From VBDM01 sp964430565 (lineage in GTDB: Bacteria; Pseudomonadota; Gammaproteobacteria; Burkholderiales; SG8-39): a DNA stretch of 64,000 nucleotides. The stretch covers positions 4,018 through 68,017 of the forward strand of contig CAYSFD010000025.1 of the NCBI GenBank assembly GCA_964430565.1, read 5' to 3'. The notes under the pieces were generated by a model. The model was given only the letters and a program-made list of their open reading frames with translations. It made no database searches and had not been told where the DNA came from. Position numbers and translations under genes: made by a program. Numbering within the stretch: the stretch's first letter is position 1; the number at the start of each line of letters is the position of its first letter. Positions 42,469 through 52,235 of the stretch are shown here, one piece after another.

Positions 42469-43098
42469 GTGTCGGCGATCAACAACCACCCCCAGCACAA
42501 CACGATTCGCCTGCAGCTCAAGCAAAACCTGATTCTGCGCGAAATGCCGGTGTCCGCCTGGAACGATCTGGAGCCGCTGCTTGAGATCGCGGAGTGCCGC
42601 AAAGGCGAACCGCTGGTGCGCCAGGGCGGGACCAACATGGAGCAGTTCTTCATCCTCGAGGGGATTCTAAAGCGCGTCGTCAGCAACCCGCAGGGAAAGG
42701 AAATGATCCTGCGCTTTGCGGCCGAAACCGACATGGACACTTCCTACGCAGCGTGGCGATTGAAGACCCCCATGCCCTACAGCATAGCCGCGGTGACCAA
42801 GGTCAGCGTAGCGCGCTTGTCCATGCCCCACTGGGTCGAATTCCTCGACCGGCACGCCGAAGTCAAGTTGCGCTTCGAGTACGAGGTCATGCGGCTGATG
42901 TCGGAGGTGATGGCGCATACCATCACGCTTCACCTGCTCGATGCCCCCGGGCGCCTCGCGCGTTTCATGCGCAAGCATCAGGACCTGATCGGCCGCATCC
43001 CCAAAAAAGAACTGGCTTCCTACCTCAACCTCACCCCGGAGACGCTGTCTCGTCTCAAGCAACGGGTCGGGGACCTGTCCGAGCCGGATCGGCACTAG
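42469..43098 (+). CDS. Crp/Fnr-family regulator of the oxalate/formate genes
   Basis: GTG start; 209 residues with an N-terminal cNMP-type beta-barrel (about 25-130), a long dimer helix (about 130-155) and a C-terminal helix-turn-helix. The recognition helix LTPETLSRLKQR has E-x-x-S-R, the FNR pattern that reads TTGA half-sites. There is one Cys only (ECRKGE), so no FNR-type iron-sulfur cluster is likely. It is divergent from oxc and adjacent to a TTGAC-N4-GTCAA site, suggesting autoregulation. Effector unknown. Confidence 0.9.
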   Translation: MSAINNHPQHNTIRLQLKQNLILREMPVSAWNDLEPLLEIAECRKGEPLVRQGGTNMEQFFILEGILKRVVSNPQGKEMILRFAAETDMDTSYAAWRLKTPMPYSIAAVTKVSVARLSMPHWVEFLDRHAEVKLRFEYEVMRLMSEVMAHTITLHLLDAPGRLARFMRKHQDLIGRIPKKELASYLNLTPETLSRLKQRVGDLSEPDRH

Positions 43099-44606
43099 CG
43101 TTGCCGTGCGACGGCACGCCAACCCGCGTTGATGAGCGGCCAGAAGAGCAGCACCAGCGCGAGACCGGTCAGGCTGCCCACCAACGTGTTCGAGAAAAAC
43201 ACGAGCAGGTCGCCCTGCGAGCCCTTGATCGCGTTGCGGAAATTTTCCTCCGCGCGGTCGCCGAGGACCAATGCCAACACGAGCGGCGCGAGCGGATAGC
43301 GCAGCTTCTTGAAGGCGTAGCCGATCACCCCGAACACGACCATCAGATAGACGTCGAACATGGAGTTGTGCACGGTGTAGGCGCCGATCGCGCAGATTAC
43401 GATGATGACCGGCGCGATGATCGAGAACGGAATGCGCAGGATCGCTGCGAGCAGCGGCACGCAGGTCAGCACGACGATCAATCCGACGATGTTGCCCAGA
43501 TACATGCTGGCGATCAGGCCCCACACAAATTCCGGCTTTTCGACAAAGAGGAGCGGCCCGGGCTGCAGCCCCCAGATCAAGAGTCCGCCGAGCAGCACCG
43601 CGGCCGTGGGCGATCCCGGAACCCCGAGGGTGATCATGGGTAGGAGCGCGGAGGTGCCGGCGGCATGGGCGGCGGTTTCCGGCGCCACCACGCCCTCGAT
43701 CTTACCGCTGCCGAAGTCCTTGCCGTCCTTGGAGAAGCGCCGCGCCAGGCCGTAGCTCATGAAGGAGGCGGGCGTTGCGCCGCCCGGCACGATTCCCATG
43801 AAGCAACCCACCGCCGCGCTGCGAAGCGATGTGGCCCAGTAGCGCGGCAGCTCTTTCCAGGTTTCCACCACCACCTTGGCGTTCATTCGGGCCTGTGCGC
43901 CCTTGAACGCCAGGCCCTCCTCAAGCGTCTCGAGGATCTCGCCGATCCCGAAAAGCCCGATGACGGCGATCAGGAAGTCGAATCCTTTGAGGAGCACGGT
44001 GGTTCCGAACGTGAGCCGCAGGGTTCCGGTGACGCTGTCCAGGCCGACCGCAGCCAGCGCGAACCCGATCATCATCGAAGCAACGGTTTTCGCGGCGTTG
44101 CCACCGGCCATGCCGACAAAGGCGCAGAAAGTGAGCAAATACACCGAAAAGAACTCCGGCGGGCCGAAGCGCAGGGCAAAACCCGCCACGACGGGGGAGA
44201 GGAACGTGATCATGATCACCGCGATCAGCGCGCCGACGAACGACGAGGTGAACGCAGCGGTGAGCGCATTGCCCGCGCGCCCCTGCTGCGCCATGGGATG
44301 ACCGTCGAAGGTGGTCGCCACCGACCAGGGCTCGCCGGGGATGTTGAACAGGATCGAAGTAATCGCCCCGCCGAACAGCGCGCCCCAGTAGATGCACGAC
44401 AGCAGGATGATCGCTGAAGTCGTGCCGCCGGGCTGCTGCGCCATCGAGAACGTCAGCGGCAGCAGGATGGCGACGCCGTTTGCGCCGCCCAGTCCCGGAA
44501 GCACTCCGATGACGATGCCGAGGACCACGCCCACGAACATCAGCATCAGGTTGAACGGCGACAGCGCGACGCCGAACCCCTGCATCAGCGCGTTGATCTC
44601 TGCCAC
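43095..44606 (-). CDS. tctA: Tripartite tricarboxylate transporter large permease TctA
   Basis: 503 residues with about 10-12 membrane segments and the family landmarks GVLPGLGGANGVAILLPLTF, FGGAITSILFNIPGEPWSVA and FMGIVPGGATPASFMSYGLA. It imports carboxylates using the Na+ gradient with TctB and the binding protein TctC. Gene order is tctC-tctB-tctA on the minus strand. Its TAG stop shares the palindrome CTAG with the TAG of the convergent crp gene. The oxalate-gene context makes a dicarboxylate a plausible substrate. Confidence 0.92.
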   Translation of the reverse strand: MAEINALMQGFGVALSPFNLMLMFVGVVLGIVIGVLPGLGGANGVAILLPLTFSMAQQPGGTTSAIILLSCIYWGALFGGAITSILFNIPGEPWSVATTFDGHPMAQQGRAGNALTAAFTSSFVGALIAVIMITFLSPVVAGFALRFGPPEFFSVYLLTFCAFVGMAGGNAAKTVASMMIGFALAAVGLDSVTGTLRLTFGTTVLLKGFDFLIAVIGLFGIGEILETLEEGLAFKGAQARMNAKVVVETWKELPRYWATSLRSAAVGCFMGIVPGGATPASFMSYGLARRFSKDGKDFGSGKIEGVVAPETAAHAAGTSALLPMITLGVPGSPTAAVLLGGLLIWGLQPGPLLFVEKPEFVWGLIASMYLGNIVGLIVVLTCVPLLAAILRIPFSIIAPVIIVICAIGAYTVHNSMFDVYLMVVFGVIGYAFKKLRYPLAPLVLALVLGDRAEENFRNAIKGSQGDLLVFFSNTLVGSLTGLALVLLFWPLINAGWRAVARQR

Positions 44607-44661
44607 TGGTCTCCCTTTCCCGGCGCGAGCGTCGATCGGATCTATCCGGCCGGCAGCGTTT

Positions 44662-45159
44662 TCAATTCAAACCCAGCGCCGCTTCCAGAGGACCTTTGGG
44701 CAGAGGCACTTGGAACCATGTCTCAAAGACGAGGAAGAACGCGACGCTGACACCGACTGCGACGGGCACGGTCTTCAGCCAGGGGTAATTGCCGAGCCGC
44801 CACATGAAGTACGCGATATAGAGCGTGGACGCGACGTAGAATCCCAGATACTTGATCAGCGCGACATACACCACCGTCGGCACGAGGACGGTCAGAATCT
44901 TTTTCAGCGCCTCGTGGGACACAAACGATTTGGTGGCGAGCGAGGAGTTGCGAAGGGCGTTGACGAATACGGTCACGCCGGCGACGCAGATCAACAGACC
45001 GACGTAGAACGGGAAATAGCCCGGCTGCGGCCCGTCCTCTCCCCATCTCGCGCCGACGCGGAAGCTGTCGAACATAACCACGGCGCCGAAGAGAAACACG
45101 ACCAAGGCGACGCCGATTTCCACCGCCCTGACGGATGCAGCCGAACGCTCCTCCCCCAC
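44662..45159 (-). CDS. tctB: Tripartite tricarboxylate transporter small permease TctB
   Basis: GTG at 45159 with a GGAGGGG Shine-Dalgarno gives 165 residues, the usual TctB length. Four membrane segments; GPQPGYFPFYVGLLICVAGV in the first loop is the TctB signature, with KYLGFYVASTLYIAYFMWRL and VPLPKGPLEAALGLN near the end. It lies 55 bp upstream of tctA. Confidence 0.85.
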   Translation of the reverse strand: MGEERSAASVRAVEIGVALVVFLFGAVVMFDSFRVGARWGEDGPQPGYFPFYVGLLICVAGVTVFVNALRNSSLATKSFVSHEALKKILTVLVPTVVYVALIKYLGFYVASTLYIAYFMWRLGNYPWLKTVPVAVGVSVAFFLVFETWFQVPLPKGPLEAALGLN

Positions 45160-45233
45160 GTCCCCTCCCCCTCGATTCGCTAAGCCGATGATCCCAGACC
45201 GCCGCGCGGAGGCGTCTCCGCGCGGAAAGGGCG

Positions 45234-46247
45234 TTACCTCGCCAGAAACCCTGCCTCCTTCATCAGAAGGATGTGCCGCGCCTCCTCGCGCGCCACCCAT
45301 GCCTCATACTCTTTCCCGGCCAAAGTAGTCTGGTTGAACGCCCCCTGCTCCAGAAAACTCTTCCACTCGGGGGTGTCGCGCACTTTCTTCAGCAAATCCA
45401 CGTAGAACTGAACCTGATCGGCGGTCACGCCGCCCGGCATGAATATGCCGCGCAGCATCATGTATTCGACGTCGAGGCCGGTTTCCTTGCAGGTGGGAAT
45501 GTCGGACCAGGACATGGTCGCGGTGATCTTCGACTTGTAGGGCATGCGTTTGGCTTCGAACACGCACAGCGGTCGCAGAGCCCCGGCGCGCCATTGCGCT
45601 ACCGCTTCGATCGGGTTGTTGACCGTGGAATCGACGTGCTTGCCCACAAGCTGAACCGCTACTTCGCCGCCGCCGCGGTAGGAAATGTAAGTGAATTTGG
45701 CGCCGGTCTGTTTCTCCAGGGCGACGGTGATGATCTGGTCCTCCTGCTTCGACCCGGTGCCGCCCATCTTGAACTTGCCGCCCGCGGCCTTGGCTGCGGC
45801 AACATATTCCTTGGGCGTCTTGTAGGGCGTGGCCGCATTCACCCAAAGAACAAAGTTGTCGAGCGCCATCATCTGCACCGGCGTCAGGTCGCGCCAGTTG
45901 AACGGCGTGTGGGTCGCGAGCGGCGTCGTGAACAGGTTCGACAGGGTGATGATGATCTTGTGCGGATCACCCTTCGACTCCTTGACGTCGAGGAAGCCTT
46001 CTGCGCCTGCGCCCCCGGACTTGTTGATGACGACCATCGGCCTACTCATCAGCTTGTTCTTGGCGACCAGGCCCTGGATGAAGCGCGCCATCTGGTCGGC
46101 GCCGCCCCCGGTTCCGGCAGGAATGATGAATTCGACAGTCTTGGTGGGTTCCCAGGCCGCGACCGCATGGTGGGGAAGGACGGCCGCCGTCACGGCCGCC
46201 CACATTGGAATGCTCCAGCGCAAAGCTCGATCAACGTCAATTCGCAT
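45234..46247 (-). CDS. tctC: Tripartite tricarboxylate transporter binding protein TctC (Bug family)
   Basis: 337 residues with a signal peptide ending near LPHHAVAAW. WEPTKTVEFIIPAGTGGGAD marks the Bug fold; FTYISYRGGGEVAVQLVGKH and GKHVDSTVNNPIEAVAQWRA follow. Unlike the orphan at 1855 it is linked to its membrane subunits. An FNR-type palindrome lies 160 bp upstream. Ligand unproven; a dicarboxylate such as oxalate would suit the context. Confidence 0.9.
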   Translation of the reverse strand: MRIDVDRALRWSIPMWAAVTAAVLPHHAVAAWEPTKTVEFIIPAGTGGGADQMARFIQGLVAKNKLMSRPMVVINKSGGAGAEGFLDVKESKGDPHKIIITLSNLFTTPLATHTPFNWRDLTPVQMMALDNFVLWVNAATPYKTPKEYVAAAKAAGGKFKMGGTGSKQEDQIITVALEKQTGAKFTYISYRGGGEVAVQLVGKHVDSTVNNPIEAVAQWRAGALRPLCVFEAKRMPYKSKITATMSWSDIPTCKETGLDVEYMMLRGIFMPGGVTADQVQFYVDLLKKVRDTPEWKSFLEQGAFNQTTLAGKEYEAWVAREEARHILLMKEAGFLAR

Positions 46248-46406
46248 GACAGTCCTCCCTTAACTTAACTGCGCGGAAAATTGGTGGTCCTACCCGGATG
46301 TCTCCCTGCATATTATCCCGACCCGGTCGAAAGAGCATGTCCTTCGTGCAACCTCTCACATAGAGCGCGAGTGCACGGATTATTGCGAGTAAAGCCGTCG
46401 GCAACC

Positions 46407-46420
46407 TTGACTGAGGTCAA
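46407..46420. promoter_or_regulatory. FNR-type palindrome TTGAC-N4-GTCAA upstream of tctC
   Basis: TTGAC-TGAG-GTCAA, perfect arms. It lies 160 bp upstream of tctC and 34 bp after the uspA stop, in the only gap of this part of the cluster. The 19-base context differs from the oxc site by one base, as expected for two sites of the same regulator. A loose half-site (TTGAC) also occurs at about 46435. Confidence 0.7.
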
Positions 46421-46453
46421 GTCCGCGCGGCAGCTTGACTCCACCTCTTTGGG

Positions 46454-46882
46454 TCACTTCACAAGAAGCACCGGCACGGGCGAGAGGTGGATCACCTTGG
46501 TCGCGACCGATCCCAGCACCAGATTGGACACCGATCCCATGCCGCGGGTACCCATGACGATCTGATCGAGCCCTTTTTCCTTTGCGTACTTGCATATAAC
46601 GTCGGCCTCGTCGCCTACTGCGATGTGATGGTGGTACGGGACTTGGGCTGCATCGAGTTTCTGCATCCCGGGCTTGAGCGCCGCCATCCCCTCTTCCTTG
46701 TGGTACTGGGCGAGCTGGTCGTGCCCGACGACGGAGCTCACCCGGTTGCCGTAAGGAACCTGGTGCTGGACGTTGATCAGATGGATTTCGATGCCGTCCT
46801 TGTACCAACCGAGCTTCTTGACGAGGTGGTCCACCGCCCGGCTCGACGATTCAGACCCATCCACTGGCACCAGCACTTTCAT
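46454..46882 (-). CDS. Universal stress protein UspA family
   Basis: ATG 46882 with GGAGGATATTTTG upstream; 142 residues. MKVLVPVDGSESSSRAVDHL at the start and GTRGMGSVSNLVLGSVATKV near the end carry the ATP-binding G-2x-G-9x-G-S motif. Such proteins bind ATP or AMP and respond to stress or anaerobic conditions. It follows terC by 20 bp, so the two are co-transcribed. Confidence 0.92.
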   Translation of the reverse strand: MKVLVPVDGSESSSRAVDHLVKKLGWYKDGIEIHLINVQHQVPYGNRVSSVVGHDQLAQYHKEEGMAALKPGMQKLDAAQVPYHHHIAVGDEADVICKYAKEKGLDQIVMGTRGMGSVSNLVLGSVATKVIHLSPVPVLLVK

Positions 46883-46902
46883 CAAAATATCCTCCAGGGC
46901 AT

Positions 46903-47613
46903 CTAAGCCAGATCCACCACTTGTTCTTTCTTTTTCTCGCGGGCAGCGAGCCACTTGCCGGCCGTGATCACGAAAACCGCGCCCGCCGCCGGCGCGGCCC
47001 AATGCAGCCAGGCGGCGTTCGCGTCGACCCATCCCTTCACTACGGGGTCGGTCGCGGCCATGTCGCCCGAGACCCACCCGAGCAAGCCTGCGCCGATGGT
47101 AATGATCACGGGGAAGCGGTCCATCACCTTCATCAGCATGGTGGCACCGAAAATCACCAGCGGGATGCTGATCGCGAGTCCCAATACCAGCAGCGTGAGG
47201 CTGCCCTTCGCCGCGGCGGCCACTGCAATCACGTTGTCCAGGCTCATCACCAGATCCGCGATAAGGATGGTCTTGATCGCCGCCCAAAGGTTGTCGCTCG
47301 AATCAACCCTGCCCTCGCCGCCGTCTTCCGGCATGAGCAGCTTGACCGCGATCCAGAGCAGCAGCACCGCCCCGATCAGCTTGAGCCAGGGCCACTTCAG
47401 CATCTCGACCGCGATGATCGTCAGAATGATCCGCATGATCACGGCAGCGCCGGCGCCCCAGAACACGGCCTGAGTTTGCTGCTTCGGCGGCAGCGAGCGC
47501 GCCGCAAGCGCGATCACCACGGCGTTGTCGCCGGACAATACGATGTTGACAAGAATGATCTGCCACAGCCCCACCCAGAAGACAGTGGTCTGCACTTCAT
47601 TCAGGAATTCCAC
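46903..47613 (-). CDS. TerC-family integral membrane protein
   Basis: 236 residues with 7 predicted membrane segments. The TerC motifs LSGDNAVVIALAARSLPPKQ and LIADLVMSLDNVIAVAAAAK both place an Asp in membrane helices, suggestive of metal-ion transport. Family members include the Mn2+ exporters Alx and YkoY. It lies 46 bp after fhs and 20 bp before uspA. No riboswitch was seen upstream. Its link with one-carbon metabolism is only by position. Confidence 0.88.
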   Translation of the reverse strand: MEFLNEVQTTVFWVGLWQIILVNIVLSGDNAVVIALAARSLPPKQQTQAVFWGAGAAVIMRIILTIIAVEMLKWPWLKLIGAVLLLWIAVKLLMPEDGGEGRVDSSDNLWAAIKTILIADLVMSLDNVIAVAAAAKGSLTLLVLGLAISIPLVIFGATMLMKVMDRFPVIITIGAGLLGWVSGDMAATDPVVKGWVDANAAWLHWAAPAAGAVFVITAGKWLAAREKKKEQVVDLA

Positions 47614-47659
47614 GGTGGATGCCTCTTCCTCGTTTTTCGGGCCGGAGGATTATACGGGA

Positions 47660-49336
47660 TCAGAACAGCCCCACCACCTTGCCGTCGTCGGTCAGGTCGA
47701 TCTTCTCGGCCGACGGCACTTTCGGCAGTCCCGGCATGGTCATGACGTCGCCGCACACCATGACGACGAACTCGGCGCCGGCGGCGAGCCGCACTTCGCG
47801 GACGTTGATCACGTGGCCGGAGGGTGCCCCGCGCAGCTGCGGATCGGTCGAAAACGAGTACTGGGTCTTAGCCACGCACACCGGGTAGTGGCCGTAACCG
47901 TCTTCCTGCAGCTTCTTGATCTGGCCGCGCACCTTGGCATCCGCAATGACTTCGCTCGCGCCGTAGATCTTGGTGGCGATGGCCTTGATCTTCTCCCACA
48001 GCGGCAGCGAGTCCTCATAGACGAATTTGAAGTTCGACGGCACCTTTTCAACGAGATCGACCACGGTGCGCGCGACCTGCTCCGCCCCCTTGCCGCCGTC
48101 CGCCCAGTGCGTCGCCAGAATGACGGGCGCTTCGTGGTGCGCCATCTTCTTCTTGAGCAGCTCGATTTCCGCGGGCGTGTCGAAATTGAAGCGGTTGATC
48201 GAGACCACGCACGGCAGCCCGTAGTGATTGCGCACGTTGTTGACGTGGCGCTCGAGATTGGTGATGCCCTTCTCGAGGGCCGCCAGGTTCTCCTTGCTGA
48301 CCTCCTTGAGGTCGACACCACCGTGATACTTGAGCGCCCGCACCGTCGCCACGATCACCACAGCGTGCGGCCGCAGTCCCGACTTGCGGCACTTGATGTC
48401 GATGAATTTCTCCGCGCCGAGGTCGGCGCCGAAGCCCGCTTCGGTCACGCAATAGTCGGCGAGCTTCAGTGCGGTCTGCGTGGCGATCACCGAGTTGCAG
48501 CCGTGCGCGATGTTGGCGAACGGCCCGCCGTGGATGAACGCGGGGCTGTTCTCGAGCGTTTGCACCAGGTTGGGCGCGAGCGCATCCTTGAGCAGGACCG
48601 TCATCGCGCCGTGCACCTTGAGGTCCTTGGCGCGCACCGGCTTCTGGTCGCGCGTATAGCCGACGACGATGTTGCCCAGGCGGTTCTTGAGATCCTTGAG
48701 CGAAGTGCACAGGCAGAAGATCGCCATCACCTCGGAGGCGACCACGATGTCGAAGCCGTCCTGGCGCGGATAGCCGTTGGCGGTGCCGCCGAGCGAGACC
48801 ACGATATCGCGCAGCGCGCGGTCGTTCATGTCCACCACGCGCTTCCAGGTGATGCGCCGCAGGTCGAGCCCGAGCTCGTTGCCGTGGTGGATATGATTGT
48901 CGATCGCCGCCGCGAGCAGGTTGTTGGCAAGACCGATGGCGCTGAAATCGCCGGTGAAATGCAGGTTGATGTCTTCCATCGGCACTACCTGGGCATAGCC
49001 GCCGCCGGCGGCGCCGCCTTTCATGCCGAATACCGGGCCGAGGCTGGGTTCGCGCAGACAGATGATCGCTTTCTTGCCGATGCGGTTGAGCGCGTCGCCC
49101 AGCCCGACCGTGGTCGTGGTCTTGCCTTCACCGGCCGGCGTCGGCGTGATGGCGGTAACCAGGATCAGCTTGCCGTCCTTCCTGCTCTTGAGGCTGTCCA
49201 CGTACTCGAGCGACACCTTCGCCTTGTAGTGGCCGTAGGGGACCAGATGCTCCTCGGGAATGCCGAGCTTCTCGGCGATCTTGGTGACGCGCAGCATTTT
49301 CGCCTGCTGTGCGATTTCAATATCCGACAATGACAT
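47660..49336 (-). CDS. fhs: Formate--tetrahydrofolate ligase
   Basis: 558 residues, full length. The ATP-binding loop is ITPTPAGEGKTTTTVGLGDA near residue 65; EPSLGPVFGMKGGAAGGGYA and NRFNFDTPAEIELLKKKMAH are FTHFS signatures. The enzyme makes 10-formyl-THF from formate, ATP and THF. Next to formate dehydrogenase, it is the assimilatory branch for formate released by Frc. It starts 72 bp after the fdsA stop. Confidence 0.95.
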   Translation of the reverse strand: MSLSDIEIAQQAKMLRVTKIAEKLGIPEEHLVPYGHYKAKVSLEYVDSLKSRKDGKLILVTAITPTPAGEGKTTTTVGLGDALNRIGKKAIICLREPSLGPVFGMKGGAAGGGYAQVVPMEDINLHFTGDFSAIGLANNLLAAAIDNHIHHGNELGLDLRRITWKRVVDMNDRALRDIVVSLGGTANGYPRQDGFDIVVASEVMAIFCLCTSLKDLKNRLGNIVVGYTRDQKPVRAKDLKVHGAMTVLLKDALAPNLVQTLENSPAFIHGGPFANIAHGCNSVIATQTALKLADYCVTEAGFGADLGAEKFIDIKCRKSGLRPHAVVIVATVRALKYHGGVDLKEVSKENLAALEKGITNLERHVNNVRNHYGLPCVVSINRFNFDTPAEIELLKKKMAHHEAPVILATHWADGGKGAEQVARTVVDLVEKVPSNFKFVYEDSLPLWEKIKAIATKIYGASEVIADAKVRGQIKKLQEDGYGHYPVCVAKTQYSFSTDPQLRGAPSGHVINVREVRLAAGAEFVVMVCGDVMTMPGLPKVPSAEKIDLTDDGKVVGLF

Positions 49337-49408
49337 GCTTCTCCTCTCCTGAAAACATTTCGGCCGCGGAAGGGACGCCGGGCGTGAAGTCCCGGCGGCG
49401 ACTTCGCT

Positions 49409-52219
49409 CTATGTGGTTCCCAGTTCGGCGAGCGCCTTGCCGCCGCCGAAACTCGAGTGCACCGGCGTCGGCCCGCCCTTCGTGACCTTCACCGCGCAGT
49501 ACTTGAACTCCGGGATTTTCCCGAAGGGATCGAGCGCCGGGTTGGTGAGCAGATTCGCCGCCGCCTCGTAATAGCAGAACGGGATGAACACCGCGCCCGG
49601 CGGCGTGCCGTCGTCGGCGCGCGCGTAGAGCGAAATCCTTCCGCGCCGCGACTCCACGGTGATCACCTCGCCCGGTTTTGCGCCGAGCTTGTCCAGATCG
49701 AGCGGGTGAAAGGATGCGACCGGTTCCGGCTCGATGTGGTCGAGCACCGTGGCGCGGCGCGTCATCGCGCCGGTGTGCCAGTGCTCGAGCTGCCTTCCGG
49801 TGATGAGCACCATCGGATATTGGCTGTCCGGGCGCTCGGCCGCCGAGATCAGGTCCGCGGGAACGAACTTGCCGCGGCCGGTGGTCGTGGGAAAGTGCGT
49901 CGTGAATACGACCGGTTCGCCCGGATCGCCTTCCTTCTCGCAAGGGTAGGTCACCGACGAATCGCGCTCGAGGCGTTCCCAGGTGATGCCCGCGATCGAG
50001 TCCATGCACTGGCGCATTTCGTCGAACACTTCGCGCGGATGCCTGTAATTCCAGGAAAGACCCATGCGCTTGGCGAGCTCGTTGATGAGCCAGAGGTCTT
50101 CCTTCGCTTCGCCCGGCGGCTCGATCGCTTTGCGCCCGAGCTGCACCATCCGGTCGGTGTTGGTGACGGTGCCCACTTTCTCCGGCCAGGCGGTCGCCGG
50201 CAGCACGACGTCGGCGAGGTAAGCCGTCTCGGTGAGAAAAATGTCCTGCACCACCATGTGATCGAGCGCAGCGAGCGCCTCGCGTGCATGATCGGCGTCC
50301 GGATCGGACATCGCCGGGTTCTCGCCCATGATGTACATGCCGCGGATTTCGCGTTTCTTCGCCGCGTTGATGATCTCGACCACGGTGAGGCCGGGCTTGG
50401 GGTCGAGCTCCATGCCCCACAATTTCTCGAAGCGCGCTTTCGCTTCGGGCGTGGCGACGCGCTGGTAATCCGGATAGAACATCGGGATCAGGCCCGAGTC
50501 CGATGCGCCCTGAACGTTGTTCTGGCCGCGCAGAGGATGCAGGCCGGAGCCCGGCTTGCCGATCTGGCCGGTCGAAAGAGCCAACGCGATCAGGCACCTC
50601 GCGTTGTCGGTGCCGTGCACGTGCTGCGAGATGCCCATGCCCCACATGATCATCGAGCCCTTGGAAGTCGCGTAGAGGCGCGCGACCTCGCGGATAGTCT
50701 TCGCGTCGATGCCGCACACCAGCGCCATCGCCTCGGGAGAGAACTTCTTCACGTTCTCGGCCAGAGCTTCGTAGCCCGAGGTGCGGTCGCGGATGAAAGC
50801 TTCGTTGACGAGGCCCTCCTCGACGATGACGTGCAGCATCGCGTTGAGGAGCGCCACATCGGTATCGGCCTTGAACTGCAGATAATGCGTGGCGTAGCGC
50901 GCGAGCTCGCCGCGTCGCGGATCCGCAACGATAAGCTTCACGCCCGCCTTGGCCGCGTTCTTCATCCAGGTCGCGGCGACCGGGTGGTTCACCGTCGGGT
51001 TGGCGCCGATGAGGAAGATCACTTCCGCCTTCCTCACGTCGCGCACCTGGTTCGAGACCGCGCCGGAGTTGATGCCCTCCATCAGCGCCGCGACGCTCGA
51101 TGCATGGCACAACCGCGTGCAGTGATCGACGTTGTTCGAGCCGAAGCCGGTGCGCACCAGCTTCTGGAAGAGATAGGCCTCTTCGTTCGTGCCTTTCGCC
51201 GAGCCGAAGCCGGCGAGCGATTTTTTCCCGTACTTGTCGCGGATATCACGCAGGCCTTTCGCGGCGAAATCCAGCGCTTCTTCCCAGCTCGCCTCTCGGA
51301 ATACCTCGGACCAGTTGTCCGGATCGACGACGAAGTCCTTGTGCTTTTTCACGCCCGGCTTGCGGATGAGCGGCTTGGTGAGTCGGTGCTTGTGCTGCAC
51401 GTAATCGAAACCGTAGCGCCCCTTCACGCACAGCCGGCTGCTGTTGGCAGGCCCTTCGCGGCCCTGCACCCAGAGAATCTTGTTGCCCTTGACGTTGTAA
51501 GTGAGCAGGCAGCCCACGCCGCAGTAGGGGCAGACCGAATCCACGGTCTTGTCCGCCTGGATCTTGCCGACTTCGCGCGCCGGCATGAGCGCGCCCGTCG
51601 GGCAGGCCTGCACGCACTCACCGCAGGCGACGCAGGTGGAATCGCCCATCGGATCGTCGAGGTCGAACACGATCTTGGAGTGCTCGCCGCGGTGCGCGTA
51701 GCCGATGACGTCGTTGACCTGTTCCTCGCGGCAGGCACGCAGGCAGCGCGTGCACTGGATACACGCATCCAGGTTCACCGCGATCGCGGAGTGCGAGAGA
51801 TCCGCTTTGGGCTGGCGCCGCGATTCGAAGCGCGGCTTGCCGATCCTGAGCTGTTTCGCCCATTGGTCGAGCTCTGAATTGAGCGTGTAAGACTTCTCGG
51901 GAATGTCCGAAAGCAGCAGCTCGAGCACCATCTTCTGGCTGGTTACGGCGCGCGCGCTGTCGGTGGTCACTTCCATGCCATCCTGGGGATAGCGGCAGCA
52001 GGAAGGCGCGAGCACGCGCTCGCCCTTGATCTCGACCACGCAGGCGCGGCAGTTGCCGTCCGGCCGCATGCCTTCCTTGTAGCAGAGGCGCGGAATCTCG
52101 ATTCCGTGATGCCTGGCCGTCTCGATGATGGATTCGTCCGAGCGGCCCACGACGGTCTTGCCGTTCAACTTGAACTCAACGGGCATCGTCGCCGCTTGCG
52201 CGGTGCTTATGCGGTCCAT
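49409..52219 (-). CDS. fdsA: NAD-dependent formate dehydrogenase, molybdopterin catalytic subunit
   Basis: 936 residues. An N-terminal 2Fe-2S domain (Cys near 46-75), ferredoxin-like 4Fe-4S motifs CIQCTRCLRAC and CVACGECVQACP (153-206), then CPYCGVGC at 230-237 for the proximal cluster of the Mo-bis-MGD domain. The catalytic Cys is C371 in HCTRLCHASSV, the position of Sec in E. coli FdhF, so no selenocysteine is needed. The C-terminal dinucleotide-binding domain is complete. It oxidises formate to CO2. It follows the fdsGB fusion by 100 bp. fdsC and fdsD were not seen. Confidence 0.93.
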   Translation of the reverse strand: MDRISTAQAATMPVEFKLNGKTVVGRSDESIIETARHHGIEIPRLCYKEGMRPDGNCRACVVEIKGERVLAPSCCRYPQDGMEVTTDSARAVTSQKMVLELLLSDIPEKSYTLNSELDQWAKQLRIGKPRFESRRQPKADLSHSAIAVNLDACIQCTRCLRACREEQVNDVIGYAHRGEHSKIVFDLDDPMGDSTCVACGECVQACPTGALMPAREVGKIQADKTVDSVCPYCGVGCLLTYNVKGNKILWVQGREGPANSSRLCVKGRYGFDYVQHKHRLTKPLIRKPGVKKHKDFVVDPDNWSEVFREASWEEALDFAAKGLRDIRDKYGKKSLAGFGSAKGTNEEAYLFQKLVRTGFGSNNVDHCTRLCHASSVAALMEGINSGAVSNQVRDVRKAEVIFLIGANPTVNHPVAATWMKNAAKAGVKLIVADPRRGELARYATHYLQFKADTDVALLNAMLHVIVEEGLVNEAFIRDRTSGYEALAENVKKFSPEAMALVCGIDAKTIREVARLYATSKGSMIMWGMGISQHVHGTDNARCLIALALSTGQIGKPGSGLHPLRGQNNVQGASDSGLIPMFYPDYQRVATPEAKARFEKLWGMELDPKPGLTVVEIINAAKKREIRGMYIMGENPAMSDPDADHAREALAALDHMVVQDIFLTETAYLADVVLPATAWPEKVGTVTNTDRMVQLGRKAIEPPGEAKEDLWLINELAKRMGLSWNYRHPREVFDEMRQCMDSIAGITWERLERDSSVTYPCEKEGDPGEPVVFTTHFPTTTGRGKFVPADLISAAERPDSQYPMVLITGRQLEHWHTGAMTRRATVLDHIEPEPVASFHPLDLDKLGAKPGEVITVESRRGRISLYARADDGTPPGAVFIPFCYYEAAANLLTNPALDPFGKIPEFKYCAVKVTKGGPTPVHSSFGGGKALAELGTT

Positions 52220-52235
52220 CGGTTACCTCTCGCCA

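Noticed and set aside
46435..46456. Possible second FNR box near the uspA stop (TTGAC ... GTCAC)
   Set aside because: The half-sites are too far apart for the 14-bp geometry and the right arm is imperfect.
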